From Pandoraea sp. PE-S2T-3 (lineage in GTDB: Bacteria > Pseudomonadota > Gammaproteobacteria > Burkholderiales > Burkholderiaceae), in NCBI RefSeq assembly GCF_002179965.1, contig NZ_NGUQ01000015.1, positions 62,001 through 126,000 on the forward strand: 64,000 bases of DNA. Reading direction: 5' to 3'. Below the pieces are notes generated by a model that did not search any database, was not told the DNA's origin, and saw only the letters and a list, made by a program, of their open reading frames with translations. Both the position numbers and the translations under genes were made by a program. How positions within the stretch are numbered: position 1 is the stretch's first letter; every line of letters begins with the position of its first letter. Below, piece after piece: positions 8,525 to 19,592 of this stretch.

Positions 8525-9775
8525 TTACGCCTGATCGAGTTCGAAAGCCTTATGCAGCGCGCGCACGGCGAGCTCCATGTACTTTTCGTCGATCAGCACC
8601 GAGATCTTGATTTCCGAGGTGGAGATCATCTGGATGTTGATGCCCTCTTCCGACAGCGTGCGGAACGCCTTGCTGGCGATACCGACGTGCGAGCGCATGC
8701 CCACACCCACGATCGAGACCTTCGAGACCTTCGGGTCGCCCGATACTTCCGCGGCACCGATATGGCCTTGCACGTCGTTTTGCAGCAGCGCCATGGCGCG
8801 CTGGAAGTCACCACGCGGCACCGTGAACGTGAAGTCGGTCTTGCCGTCCACGCTCTGGTTCTGGATGATCATGTCGACATCGATGTTCGCGTCGGCGATC
8901 GGGCCGAGGATCTGGTAGGCGATGCCCGGGCGGTCCGGCACACCGCGCACGGTGATCTTGGCCTCGTCGCGCTGGAATGCGATACCCGAAATGATGGCCT
9001 TTTCCATTTGTTCGTCTTCCTCAAAAGTAATCAGCGTGCCCGAGCGCGCTTCTTCATCGAGCGCAATCATCGGATCGGTCAAGCTCGAGAGCACACGCGT
9101 CTTGACCTGGTACTTGCCGGCGAATTCCACCGAGCGGATCTGCAACACCTTCGAACCGAGGCTGGCCATTTCCAGCATCTCTTCGAAAGTCACCTTATCG
9201 AGGCGGCGAGCCTCGTCGACCACACGCGGGTCGGTGGTGTACACACCGTCCACGTCCGTGTAGATCAGGCACTCGTCGGCCTTCAGTGCGGCAGCGACGG
9301 CAACCGCCGACGTGTCCGAACCGCCACGGCCAAGCGTGGTCACGTTGCCGTTCGGGTCGATCCCCTGGAAACCGGTGATGACGACCACGCGGCCGGCATC
9401 GAGATCGGCCATCACGCGCTTGTCGTCGATTTCCGAAATACGGGCTTTGGTGTGGGCACTGTCAGTCTTGATCGGCACTTGCCAGCCGGCGTAGCTCACG
9501 GCGTCGACGCCCTCGGCTTTGATAGCAAGGGCCAGCAGGCCAACGCTCACTTGCTCGCCCGTGGCGGCAATGGCGTCGAGTTCGCGCGGATCGGGTTCGG
9601 CCGAAATCTCTTTGGCCAGACCCAACAGACGATTGGTTTCGCCGGACATTGCCGACGGCACCACCACCATCTTGTGACCGGCCTTATGCCATTTGGCCAC
9701 GCGCTTGGCGACATTCTTGATGCGCTCCACCGAGCCCATCGACGTGCCGCCGTATTTGTGTACGATCAGAGCCAT
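8525..9775 (-). CDS. lysC: Aspartate kinase
   Basis: Phosphorylates aspartate, the first step of lysine, threonine, methionine and diaminopimelate synthesis in the cytoplasm. 416 aa: the kinase domain spans about 1-230, beginning with the ATP-binding KYGGTSMG, with [12 protein letters not shown] near residue 150. Two ACT domains follow (about 266-416; [15 protein letters not shown] and [15 protein letters not shown]) that normally mediate allosteric feedback inhibition. Length equals the usual single-function class. It is the last gene of the cysS-accA-tilS-lysC minus-strand block but has a 300-bp leader, so it is probably transcribed on its own. Confidence 0.97.
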   Translation of the reverse strand: MALIVHKYGGTSMGSVERIKNVAKRVAKWHKAGHKMVVVPSAMSGETNRLLGLAKEISAEPDPRELDAIAATGEQVSVGLLALAIKAEGVDAVSYAGWQVPIKTDSAHTKARISEIDDKRVMADLDAGRVVVITGFQGIDPNGNVTTLGRGGSDTSAVAVAAALKADECLIYTDVDGVYTTDPRVVDEARRLDKVTFEEMLEMASLGSKVLQIRSVEFAGKYQVKTRVLSSLTDPMIALDEEARSGTLITFEEDEQMEKAIISGIAFQRDEAKITVRGVPDRPGIAYQILGPIADANIDVDMIIQNQSVDGKTDFTFTVPRGDFQRAMALLQNDVQGHIGAAEVSGDPKVSKVSIVGVGMRSHVGIASKAFRTLSEEGINIQMISTSEIKISVLIDEKYMELAVRALHKAFELDQA

Positions 9776-10076
9776 AACATTGCTAACACATTGATTTGAA
9801 ACCGTTTATGAATCCTGCGCAGATACCCTGGAACGGGCATCGATGACGTTTCGATTCGCGGAACTTTTGATTATCGCACGAATGTATCGCGCATGAGCCG
9901 GTTTGGCGCAGATTGCACTGTCCGGGGGCTCACACGCCGCATTCGGCAGCAGATCATGCTGCGGATTTCAGTGGTTACGAGGGGATATGCCGAATCACCC
10001 GATCAAGGGCGGAGATAGCAGCATGATGTGATTGGCGTGGTGGCTGGAACTGACCCGATGCGTGCCGGCCAGCCGA
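9776..10076. other. Intergenic leader between tilS and lysC
   Basis: About 300 bp with no credible coding frame. It must carry the lysC promoter on the minus strand. A GATAAT-like -10 exists near 9870 but has no good -35, and I recognise no riboswitch or terminator. Confidence 0.4.
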
Positions 10077-11567
10077 TCATGCCTCGTCACGCCACGTCAT
10101 CCGCCAGCGCGGGCCGTCGACGCACAATGCAGCACCATCGATGCCCAGACGCGGCACGAACACGATGTCCGCCGCCTGCCAGACGATCGGCACATGGCGC
10201 TGCCACGCCGGCACTCCCTTGTTCTGATACCAATGCTTGAGCGAGCGCGAATGCCCGTCGGGGCGTTCGCGCCAGCGCTCGCCCCCTGCCCGCTCGCGAG
10301 CGATCAGCGGGTGCGCACGCAGCGCCGCTTCGGCAATGCCGGCTGTCTGTGTTGCCGCGTCGGCATCCACGACAGGGTCGAATACGACACTGCCCTGCCA
10401 CTGCGGCAACGGCCAGACGCGCTCGCCTGACCAGCGCAGCACCACGTCATCGACGGCCGCATCGGCATCCGCTGCGGCATAAACCGGCGTCCATTGCAGC
10501 ACATCGCGATACAGGCGCAACACGGCGTCACCGTGCGGCAGCGTGAGCGACGCGTCGGGTTGCGCATCGCGAATCTGCCGCACCCACTCATCGAGACGCG
10601 CCTCGGGCGGCGCCGCCAACCCCTCGCGCGCGGCCCAATAGCGCAACAGGTTCGCCAGACGCGCCGTGTCGAGGCCCTGCAAACGACGGCGTTGCAGACG
10701 CGACGCATCGACATGCGCGGCGTCAAAATCCATCTGTGCGAGTTGATCGAGCAGCGACTGGGCTTGCGCTGCGTGCCGCGCGAAACGGGCGAGCGTCTCG
10801 CGATAGGCGGGGACGTGCGCGGCAATCGCGGGCATCACGTCGTGACGCAGCGCATTGCGCAAATACTGACGGTCCTGATTGGAGGGATCCTCCACCCACG
10901 ACAGCGAACGCACCGTCGCAAAGGTCTGCATCGTTTCGCGCGACACGTCGAGCAGCGGACGAAGCAATTGCGCCGACGAAGCGACCGGCAACACCCCTGC
11001 CACGGCCATCGCCGCGACACCCGGCAGCCCGGCGCCGCGCAGCATTTGCAGCAACACCGTCTCGGCCTGATCGTTCGCATGATGGGCCGTGAGCAGCCAG
11101 TCGATGCCATGCGCGGCACAACACTCGGCCAGCGCCGTGTAACGCGCGGCGCGCGCGGCCCCTTCGATACCTTGGCGGGCATCGCGCGGCACGTTGACGC
11201 GACGCGCCTCGAAGGCAAAGCCCCGCAGACGCGCCTCGCGCTCGCAGGTGGCCAGCCACTCGTCGGCGTGCCCGGACAGTCCGTGATGAATATGAATGGC
11301 CAGCGGCTGCGCCACTGGCTCACCGGCGTCGCGTCGCGATTGCGTCCATTGCGCCAGTGCGTCGAGCAGCACCATGGAATCGAGACCGCCGCTGAGTGCC
11401 AATGCCAGCCGTGGCACGGCAGACGATTCGCGCGAAGCGAAGGCATGCGCCAACGCGACGCGCAAAGCGACGTCCACATGAACAACTGCCGCGTCACCTC
11501 GGGCAGAGGCGAACGCGGCAGCGGTGTGAGGCGAGGAAGACACGGGCGGTTCGACGCCAGGCGTCAT
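10077..11567 (-). CDS. tilS: tRNA(Ile)-lysidine synthase
   Basis: Converts cytidine 34 of the CAU-anticodon tRNA-Ile to lysidine, using ATP and lysine, so that the tRNA reads AUA and not AUG. The PP-loop SGGLDSMVLLDAL is present, followed by the TilS core (HIHHGLSGHADEW, LLTAHHANDQAETVLLQMLRG). A C-terminal TilS domain near the end reads SRSLKHWYQNKGVPAWQR. The start is uncertain: the ATG at 11567 gives 496 aa and avoids accA, whereas an ATG at 11633 would overlap the accA stop by 32 bp and add 22 low-complexity residues. Neither has a strong ribosome site. It lies directly downstream of accA. Confidence 0.93.
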   Translation of the reverse strand: MTPGVEPPVSSSPHTAAAFASARGDAAVVHVDVALRVALAHAFASRESSAVPRLALALSGGLDSMVLLDALAQWTQSRRDAGEPVAQPLAIHIHHGLSGHADEWLATCEREARLRGFAFEARRVNVPRDARQGIEGAARAARYTALAECCAAHGIDWLLTAHHANDQAETVLLQMLRGAGLPGVAAMAVAGVLPVASSAQLLRPLLDVSRETMQTFATVRSLSWVEDPSNQDRQYLRNALRHDVMPAIAAHVPAYRETLARFARHAAQAQSLLDQLAQMDFDAAHVDASRLQRRRLQGLDTARLANLLRYWAAREGLAAPPEARLDEWVRQIRDAQPDASLTLPHGDAVLRLYRDVLQWTPVYAAADADAAVDDVVLRWSGERVWPLPQWQGSVVFDPVVDADAATQTAGIAEAALRAHPLIARERAGGERWRERPDGHSRSLKHWYQNKGVPAWQRHVPIVWQAADIVFVPRLGIDGAALCVDGPRWRMTWRDEA

Positions 11568-11601
11568 CGCCACCAACGGCGACGACGCGCTGGCCGACGA
11601 C

Positions 11602-12570
11602 TTACTTGGCGCCGGCTTCCTTGAACTTGCCATAACTCATCAGACGCTCGAAACGACGATCGAGCAGTTCCTTGTGGCTCATGCCCTGGAACTGGCGCAC
11701 CGAGTCGGCAAGCGCACGCTTGAGCATGCCGGCCATACCGAGCGGGTCGCGATGCGCTCCACCCAGCGGTTCGTTGATGATCTTGTCGATCAGGCCGAGC
11801 GCCTTCAGACGGTGAGCGGTCAGGCCCAGCGCTTCAGCGGCTTCCGGCGCCTTGGCCGCGCTCTTCCACAGAATGGAGGCGCAACCTTCCGGCGAAATGA
11901 CCGAGTACGTCGAGAATTGCAGCATCGCGACCGTGTCGGCCACGGCCACGGCGAGCGCACCGCCCGAGCCGCCTTCACCGATGATCGTGGTGATGATCGG
12001 CGTCTTGAGCTCGGCCATGACGAACAGGTTGTGGCCGATGGCTTCCGACTGACCGCGCTCTTCGGCATCGATACCCGGATAGGCACCCGGCGTGTCGACG
12101 AACGTGAACAACGGCAAACCGAACTTCTCGGCGAGCTTCATCAGGCGCATGGCCTTGCGATAGCCCTCGGGACGCGGCATGCCGAAGTTGCGCAGCGCGC
12201 GCTCCTTCGTGTCGCGGCCCTTCTGGTGACCGATGACCATACAGGCCTGACCGTTGAAACGGGCCATGCCGCCCACGATGGCATGGTCGTCCGAGAACTC
12301 GCGATCGCCATGCAACTCGTGAAAGTCGGTAAAGATGTCGCGCACATAGTCGAGCGTGTAAGGACGCTGCGGGTGACGCGAGATTTGCGAAACCTGCCAC
12401 GGCGACAGGTTCGTGTAGATGTCCTTGGTGAGCTGCTGGCTCTTTTTAGAGAGGCGCTCGATCTCTTCGGAAATATCGACGGCGGAGTCGTCCTGCACGA
12501 AGCGTAATTCTTCAATCTTCGCTTCGAGTTCGGCGATCGGCTGTTCAAAATCCAAAAAGGTGTTCTTCAT
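11602..12570 (-). CDS. accA: Acetyl-CoA carboxylase carboxyltransferase subunit alpha
   Basis: Alpha half of the carboxyltransferase that transfers CO2 from carboxybiotin to acetyl-CoA, committing carbon to fatty acid synthesis. 322 aa, the usual length. It opens [22 protein letters not shown] and shows [24 protein letters not shown] and the glycine-rich [15 protein letters not shown] of the crotonase-like active site. GGGGAAA precedes the ATG. Its partner accD lies in another operon at 44145. A TACAAT-like -10 sits about 28 bp upstream of the start on the minus strand. Confidence 0.97.
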   Translation of the reverse strand: MKNTFLDFEQPIAELEAKIEELRFVQDDSAVDISEEIERLSKKSQQLTKDIYTNLSPWQVSQISRHPQRPYTLDYVRDIFTDFHELHGDREFSDDHAIVGGMARFNGQACMVIGHQKGRDTKERALRNFGMPRPEGYRKAMRLMKLAEKFGLPLFTFVDTPGAYPGIDAEERGQSEAIGHNLFVMAELKTPIITTIIGEGGSGGALAVAVADTVAMLQFSTYSVISPEGCASILWKSAAKAPEAAEALGLTAHRLKALGLIDKIINEPLGGAHRDPLGMAGMLKRALADSVRQFQGMSHKELLDRRFERLMSYGKFKEAGAK

Positions 12571-12725
12571 CAGGTTTCCCCGGAAATGCGGCAGCGTATT
12601 GTACCGCCGGCGACCACTGTCCGATCAAGATAGACAACTTTCATCGCCTCTCGACAAACAATAGACACCGATAATGACTAAATGATACGGAATCGGACGC
12701 GGATTATACGTCCTAAGCGGAACAA

Positions 12726-13934
12726 TCAGTATTCGACCGGTACCGGTTCGAGACTTCGCCACATGTACCACGTGGCGACGGAGCGCCAGGGCTCCCAATT
12801 GGCGGCCACTTCGCGCGCTTCACTGCGCGTGACGGGCTCGCCGCTGAAGTAGTTGACGCTGATGGCATTGATGAGCCCGACATCGTCGAGCGGCAGCACA
12901 TCGGGGCGCAACAGGTTGAACATCAGGAACATCTCGGCCGTCCAGCGACCGATGCCGCGAATGCCGGTCAGCTCGGCAATGACGGCTTCATCGTCCATGC
13001 TGGCCCAGGCGTCCACGTGCAGCGCACCCGACTTGAAGTGGGTTGCCAGATCGAGGATGTACTCGGCCTTGCGACGCGACAGCCCGCAACCGGCCAGCGC
13101 GTCGTGCCCGGCCTTGATGAATTGTGCCGGCGTGAGCTTCGGGCAGATGGCGACCACACGGTCCCACACGGCCTGTGCCGCTTTGACTGAAATCTGCTGG
13201 CCGACGATCGAGCGCGCGAGCGTGACAAACGGCTCGCCGCGACCGGTCAGATGCGCCGGGCCGAATTGGGGAATGAGTTTCTTGAGAATGCGATCGCGTC
13301 GCATGAGATCGGCGCAGGCCTGATCCCAGAAGTCGGGGCGGGTCGCGCCCGGCGCGACCGGCAGCGGCACCACACCAGTGACGGCCTGCTCCACGACGTC
13401 GGTTTCGATGCGGGCAATCTCCGGCGTGACGATACGCGTCTCGCCGTCGCGCTTGGCGATCACGCGACGCGTGGTCGCGACGCCCGCCGCGCCATTGCCT
13501 TTCGCCGCCGCTCCCGTGACACGCGTCGTCTTGGCGGGCTTCGCCTGACGGGCCGGTTTGGTCGCCTTGGTTGCCTTAGCCGGCTTCGTCAGCACATCCG
13601 CGCCATCGGCTTTGGACGTCCGGGCCGACACTTTGCGTGCCACGCCCGCAGCGACCTTGGTCGACTTGCCCGCGGCACCGTTGCCGGCTTCTTTCACCAC
13701 CTTCTTGGGCTTGTCGGCAACCGCCGCCGCACCATTGCCGCTGCTGGCACGTTTGGCCGTCACGGGCGCCGTCTTCGCGCCGGTCTTGCTCTCGACCTTA
13801 CGGGACTGGCCATCAGCCTTGGCCACCTTGGCAGGCGCCGCGCGCTTGGCCGTCGGCCGCGTTGCCTTGGCAGCACGTCCGGTCGTGGCGGTTTGGGTCG
13901 CAGCCTTTGCGGCCACGGATTTACGAGTCACCAT
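12726..13934 (-). CDS. AlkA-like DNA-3-methyladenine glycosylase with histone-like N-terminal tail
   Basis: Base-excision repair glycosylase of the HhH-GPD superfamily, 402 aa. The catalytic part occupies about residues 195-402: IVGQQISVKAAQAVWDRV, the helix-hairpin-helix LTGIRGIGRWTAEMFLMF, and LPLDDVGL carrying the expected catalytic Asp. The first ~180 residues are of a different nature: an Ala/Lys/Thr-rich, highly basic low-complexity tail with recurrent AKATK and GNGAA units, like bacterial H1-type histone proteins. The tail probably adds non-specific DNA binding (inference). It lies 24 bp downstream of cysS and is likely co-transcribed with it. Confidence 0.88.
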   Translation of the reverse strand: MVTRKSVAAKAATQTATTGRAAKATRPTAKRAAPAKVAKADGQSRKVESKTGAKTAPVTAKRASSGNGAAAVADKPKKVVKEAGNGAAGKSTKVAAGVARKVSARTSKADGADVLTKPAKATKATKPARQAKPAKTTRVTGAAAKGNGAAGVATTRRVIAKRDGETRIVTPEIARIETDVVEQAVTGVVPLPVAPGATRPDFWDQACADLMRRDRILKKLIPQFGPAHLTGRGEPFVTLARSIVGQQISVKAAQAVWDRVVAICPKLTPAQFIKAGHDALAGCGLSRRKAEYILDLATHFKSGALHVDAWASMDDEAVIAELTGIRGIGRWTAEMFLMFNLLRPDVLPLDDVGLINAISVNYFSGEPVTRSEAREVAANWEPWRSVATWYMWRSLEPVPVEY

Positions 13935-13958
13935 GAAATTCGCCTCGATACGCCGCGC

Positions 13959-15362
<1,404 letters not shown>

Positions 15363-15547
15363 AGATAAATGCTTGACCGGGGGCGAGACAGCGCCGGGCG
15401 CTGCGACGATGCCTCCGGGCACGATTCGCGTCGTGCGGCGGGAGCGACATCGCGAGGCGGGCTGCGCGCCGTGCGGTAGAAAAAACGAACCTGCGAACCG
15501 TATCCGCCGCCACAAGATGAAATGGCGCAGGCCGGGCGCAGGTGTTT

Positions 15548-15556
15548 TGTTAGAAT
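15548..15556 (+). promoter_or_regulatory. Extended -10 promoter for the TPR-ppiA-ppiB block
   Basis: TGTTAGAAT reads as an extended -10 (TG, one base, TAGAAT). No convincing -35 lies 17 bp upstream. The start site would be near 15563. Confidence 0.45.
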
Positions 15557-15684
15557 GCGGCCGAGTATAGCATCTCTTGCGCACCTCTCAGGTATCCCAA
15601 GCACCCATCATGACGCAACGAAGCCGGTCCCTTTCGCGCAGTGCAACGCGCCTGCTTTCCCGCCTCCGCCCGAGCGCTTTCACC

Positions 15685-16350
15685 ATGAACGCTGCCCGCC
15701 GTCATACCCACGCGCTCACGCTCGCAGGCGTGACGCTCGGCCTTGCCGGCTCGCTGTTCGCGCTGCCCGCAGGTGCCCAGGCGATCATCGATCCGCCCCC
15801 GCCTGCCCCGCTGCAAACGCCGCAGCAGGCCAGCGAATCGGCGATCAACAAATTGGTCGAAGCGCGCAAGTTCAGCGACGCCCTCACCAAGATCGACGAT
15901 CACCTGAAGCAATACCCGCGCGATGCGCAGGTGCGCTTCACGCGTGGCCGCGTGCTCATGGAGCTGGGCCGCACGCCCGAGGCCATCGACGCCTTCACCG
16001 CACTCACGCAAGACTTTCCGGAATTGCCCGAGCCGTACAACAACCTGGCCGCGCTGTACGCGCAGACGGGTGAGTACGACAAGGCGCGCGCCGCACTGGA
16101 AAGCGCGATCCGCAACAACCCGAGCTTTGCCGTGGCGTATTCGAACCTTGGCGACATCTACGCCAAGCTCGCACAGCAGGCCTATCAGAAGGCACTCAAG
16201 ATTTCGCCGACGGCGCGCGTGTCGAGCCGCGAGAAGGTGCTCGCCGACATGCTGGCCCCGCAACGTGCCGCACCGGTCGCGCAGACGCCCTCGCCGGCCA
16301 AGCCCGGCGAAGATGCCAGTTTGAAGAACGTCGGCAAGTCGGGGAACTGA
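15685..16350 (+). CDS. Exported tetratricopeptide-repeat protein
   Basis: Periplasmic or envelope TPR protein of unknown partner, 221 aa from the ATG at 15685. This start gives a clean signal peptide (basic MNAARRHTH, hydrophobic stretch, AGAQA cleavage region). An ATG at 15610 would add 25 Arg/Ser-rich residues and cannot be excluded, since neither start has a strong ribosome site. Repeats run from about residue 50 to 170 (DAQVRFTRGRVLMELGRTPEAIDAF, EPYNNLAALYAQTGEYDKARAAL, AVAYSNLGDIY in successive units). It is followed after 57 bp by a periplasmic cyclophilin, suggesting an envelope-folding context. Confidence 0.82.
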   Translation: MNAARRHTHALTLAGVTLGLAGSLFALPAGAQAIIDPPPPAPLQTPQQASESAINKLVEARKFSDALTKIDDHLKQYPRDAQVRFTRGRVLMELGRTPEAIDAFTALTQDFPELPEPYNNLAALYAQTGEYDKARAALESAIRNNPSFAVAYSNLGDIYAKLAQQAYQKALKISPTARVSSREKVLADMLAPQRAAPVAQTPSPAKPGEDASLKNVGKSGN

Positions 16351-16407
16351 TCGCCCCTCGCGCGACATCCAACGACCTCATACGAATTCATAGCCCAGGA
16401 GACCCGC

Positions 16408-17010
16408 ATGTCCCTTCCGAATCGCCTGCGCCGCGCACTGCTCGGCGGTGCCGTCGCTGCCGCCGCACTGACGGGCACCGTTGCCAGCCTGCCGGTGCTC
16501 GCACAGGCCACGCAGCCGCAGGTGCAATTCAAGACGTCGGCCGGCAACTTCACGGTGGAACTCAACCCGAAGGCTGCGCCGAAGACGGTTGATAACTTCC
16601 TGCAATACGTCAACAGCGGCTTCTACAACGGCACGGTCTTCCATCGTGTCATTCCCGGCTTCATGATTCAGGGCGGCGGTTTCACGCCCGACATGAACGA
16701 GAAGCCCACCCGCGCCCCGATTCCGAACGAATCGCAAAACGGCTTGAAGAACACGAAGGGCACCATCGCGATGGCGCGTACGTCGAATCCGAATTCGGCG
16801 ACTGCGCAATTTTTCGTGAATGTGTCGGATAATGCGTCACTGGACTACCCAAGCCCGGACGGCTATGGTTACGCAGTGTTCGGCAAGGTGGTCGCCGGCA
16901 TGGACACTGTCGAGAAAATCAAGGGTGTCGCCACGACCAGCAAAGGCATGTACCGCGACGTGCCTGTCACGCCCGTCGTGATCGAATCGGCCAGCGTCGT
17001 CAAACGCTGA
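16408..17010 (+). CDS. ppiA: Periplasmic peptidyl-prolyl cis-trans isomerase (cyclophilin)
   Basis: Cyclophilin-type prolyl isomerase, 200 aa. A signal peptide ([27 protein letters not shown]) directs it to the periplasm. The catalytic core has [15 protein letters not shown], containing the catalytic Arg, and [16 protein letters not shown] lies at a good distance before the ATG. It is 57 bp upstream of a second, leaderless cyclophilin, so the pair look like a tandem duplication that split into periplasmic and cytoplasmic forms. Confidence 0.95.
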   Translation: MSLPNRLRRALLGGAVAAAALTGTVASLPVLAQATQPQVQFKTSAGNFTVELNPKAAPKTVDNFLQYVNSGFYNGTVFHRVIPGFMIQGGGFTPDMNEKPTRAPIPNESQNGLKNTKGTIAMARTSNPNSATAQFFVNVSDNASLDYPSPDGYGYAVFGKVVAGMDTVEKIKGVATTSKGMYRDVPVTPVVIESASVVKR

Positions 17011-17066
17011 ACACGACGCTGAACTCCTCCGGCCTGCCGGGACCATTTCATCAGAAGGAAAGCATC

Positions 17067-17561
17067 ATGGTTGAACTGCAAACGAATCACGGCGTCATTC
17101 GCATCGAACTCGACGAAGCCAAAGCACCGAAGACGGTTGAAAACTTCCTGACCTACGTGAAGGAAGGCTTCTACGACAACACGGTGTTCCACCGCGTGAT
17201 TAACGGCTTCATGATTCAAGGCGGCGGCTTCGAGCCGGGCATGAAACAAAAGGCCACCAACACGCCGATCGAGAACGAAGCCAACAACGGCCTGAAGAAC
17301 GACAAGTACACGCTGGCCATGGCCCGCACGAACGATCCGCACTCGGCCACGGCTCAGTTCTTCATCAACGTGAACGACAACGACTTCCTGAACCACAGCG
17401 CACCGACGCCGTCGGGCTGGGGCTACGCCGTGTTCGGCAAGGTCGTCGAAGGCCAGGAAATCATCGACGCGATCAAGGGTGTCAAGACCGGTTCGCGTGG
17501 TATGCATCAAGACGTGCCGGTTGACGACGTCGTCATCGAGAAGGCCGTGATCGTCGCGTAA
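17067..17561 (+). CDS. ppiB: Cytoplasmic peptidyl-prolyl cis-trans isomerase (cyclophilin)
   Basis: Leaderless cyclophilin of 164 aa. It begins directly with [21 protein letters not shown] and carries [19 protein letters not shown] and [16 protein letters not shown]. The ribosome site GAAGGAAAG precedes the ATG. Close similarity to the upstream periplasmic paralogue and the same orientation support tandem duplication. It is followed by lpxH after 28 bp. Confidence 0.96.
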   Translation: MVELQTNHGVIRIELDEAKAPKTVENFLTYVKEGFYDNTVFHRVINGFMIQGGGFEPGMKQKATNTPIENEANNGLKNDKYTLAMARTNDPHSATAQFFINVNDNDFLNHSAPTPSGWGYAVFGKVVEGQEIIDAIKGVKTGSRGMHQDVPVDDVVIEKAVIVA

Positions 17562-17589
17562 GCGCCCATCTCGTCACCGACGACACTCG

Positions 17590-18450
17590 ATGCCAGTATC
17601 GACTGCGCGGTGCCCGCAATGTCCCGTGACACCACGGGGCGACGGGCCCGCGCTTTTCATTTCCGATCTTCACCTCGCGCCGGCGCTGCCGCGTACGGTG
17701 CAAGTCTTCGAAGACTTCCTGCGCGGACCTGCGCGTGAAGCGTCCATCCTCTTCATCCTTGGCGACCTGTTCGAATACTGGGTCGGCGACGACATGCTCG
17801 GCGCTGACAAGGATGCGCCCGCCCGACACACCGGCACCCCCGACACCGAGCCCCTTGGCGCCTTCGCACGCCGCATGACGGCCGCCATCGCCGAGCTGTC
17901 CGCCAGTGGCGTGCCCGTGGCGATCATGCGCGGCAATCGTGATTTCCTGCTCGGCAAGCGCTTCGCACGCGCGGCAGGCGCCGTCATGCTCGACGATCCC
18001 TGCGTGTTCTCGTTTCTGGAGCAAGCGCTGGTGCTCAGTCACGGCGACCAGTTGTGCACGGACGATGTGGGGTATCAGCGCTTTCGGCGCGTCGCGCATT
18101 CGCCGCTGGGCAAGGCCTTCTTCCTCGCGCTGCCGCTGCGTGTGCGCATGGCGATTGCCGATCGTATCCGGCGGCGCAGTGCGGCCAAAGGCGCCCATCG
18201 CATGGCCTACGCCGATGCGAATGCGCAAGCCATCAACACCCTGCTCGATGCGGCCGGCGAGCGCACGCTCGTACATGGCCACACGCACCGGCCGGCGCGA
18301 CACGCCGAAGGCCGGCGTGTGCGCTGGGTGCTGCCCGACTGGGAGTTCGATATCGAGCCGCCACGCGGCGGCTATCTGCAATGGGACGCGCACGGACTAC
18401 GGGCGATCGATCTCGTGGCATCGACGCCCGCGCCCGCTCACATGTCCTGA
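17590..18450 (+). CDS. lpxH: UDP-2,3-diacylglucosamine diphosphatase
   Basis: Hydrolyses UDP-2,3-diacylglucosamine to lipid X in lipid A synthesis, a peripheral inner-membrane enzyme. 286 aa, longer than the ~240 aa E. coli protein because of a ~20-residue N-terminus and a loop near residue 75-95. The calcineurin-like metal ligands are all visible: [33 protein letters not shown] and VHGHTHRP. The 3' end overlaps cysE on the opposite strand by 13 bp. Confidence 0.95.
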   Translation: MPVSTARCPQCPVTPRGDGPALFISDLHLAPALPRTVQVFEDFLRGPAREASILFILGDLFEYWVGDDMLGADKDAPARHTGTPDTEPLGAFARRMTAAIAELSASGVPVAIMRGNRDFLLGKRFARAAGAVMLDDPCVFSFLEQALVLSHGDQLCTDDVGYQRFRRVAHSPLGKAFFLALPLRVRMAIADRIRRRSAAKGAHRMAYADANAQAINTLLDAAGERTLVHGHTHRPARHAEGRRVRWVLPDWEFDIEPPRGGYLQWDAHGLRAIDLVASTPAPAHMS

Positions 18451-19217
18451 ATTTCCTTGCCGAGCTTGCGCAGTTCGGCCGTGTCGATCTTGCTCGCACC
18501 GAGCGCTTCGAGATGCGCACCCAACTGGTTGAGCGCGGCCACCATCACATCGATCTTGTGCGACTGGTCGGTCGCGTTCTCGATCAATCCGTGAATGGCC
18601 AACGACACCGGATCGTCTGCGTTCGGTGTGATGCCATAGGCGGAAAACTCGGCTTTGCGGCCATTGCCGTTCGGCTTGCCTTCAGCATTTTCACGCGGGG
18701 CATCGGGACGAATGACGCGTGCCGGATTGCCCACCGCCGTGCCGCCTGCGGGCACCGGCTTGACCACCACGGCGTTCGAACCGATCTTCGCGCCCTCACC
18801 CACCGTAAAGCCGCCGAGCACCTTGGCACCAGCACCGACGATGACGCCGGCCTCCAGCGTCGGGTGACGCTTCGCGCCACGCGAGAGCGACGTGCCGCCG
18901 AGCGTGACGCCCTGATAGATCGTGCAATCGTCGCCGATGATCGCCGTCTCGCCGATCACCACCCCCATGCCGTGATCGATGAACACGCGGCGGCCCAGCG
19001 TCGCGCCCGGATGGATTTCAATGCCCGTGAGAAAGCGTGCGTAATGCGAGACGAAGCGCCCGAGCCACTTGAAACCGGACGTCCAGCAACGATTCGCCAC
19101 GCGATGGAGCATCACGGCATGCAGGCCGGGATAGCAGGTGAAGACTTCCCAGTTACTGCGGGCAGCGGGGTCTTTTTGCCGGATAGCGGCAATATCTTCG
19201 CGAAGGCGGGTAAACAT
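18438..19217 (-). CDS. cysE: Serine O-acetyltransferase
   Basis: Makes O-acetylserine from serine and acetyl-CoA, the precursor for cysteine. 259 aa from [20 protein letters not shown] at 19217; a longer frame to 19367 lacks family similarity. The left-handed beta helix is evident ([54 protein letters not shown]) with the active-site His-containing HGMGVVIGE and [11 protein letters not shown]-terminal extension of about 70 residues beyond the helix resembles the short EpsC-like class. The 3' end overlaps lpxH. Confidence 0.95.
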   Translation of the reverse strand: MFTRLREDIAAIRQKDPAARSNWEVFTCYPGLHAVMLHRVANRCWTSGFKWLGRFVSHYARFLTGIEIHPGATLGRRVFIDHGMGVVIGETAIIGDDCTIYQGVTLGGTSLSRGAKRHPTLEAGVIVGAGAKVLGGFTVGEGAKIGSNAVVVKPVPAGGTAVGNPARVIRPDAPRENAEGKPNGNGRKAEFSAYGITPNADDPVSLAIHGLIENATDQSHKIDVMVAALNQLGAHLEALGASKIDTAELRKLGKEIQDM

Positions 19218-19592
19218 GAGCCTGATGTCGATCCTGTAGTGCGCGTCCTGCCGTCTTGGGGCGGGATCGTGCGAATTCACCGGAAAGCGTGCTGGCCGAA
19301 GCCGGCAGACGTTGAGCGGCGTGACTGACGAGGGATGAGGGACACGACAGATGTCCGGCCTCGCCACGCCGTGGCGCGAGGGCGTGCGTTAACAGTGCAC
19401 GTGATATGGCAGGGAGGCGGCGCAACGCTCGCGCAATCGGTTCATATTCGCGAAGGGCTAATAAGCTTGTGACTGAGAATTGTATGGGGTTTTCACAATG
19501 CGTGCAGACGCCCGGAAAATGACCGGATACTCTGTAAGGGCATAGCGTGTGTGCCCTTCCTGCTCCGTGTCGCTACGTCCCCTGCCCAGTCA
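19218..19592. other. Intergenic region upstream of cysE
   Basis: About 375 bp without a credible gene. A TACAAT hexamer on the minus strand at 19484-19479 is a possible -10 for cysE, without a good -35. The A/T-rich stretch 19440-19500 contrasts with its surroundings and is the likely promoter zone. trmJ ends at 19593 without an obvious hairpin terminator. Confidence 0.4.
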
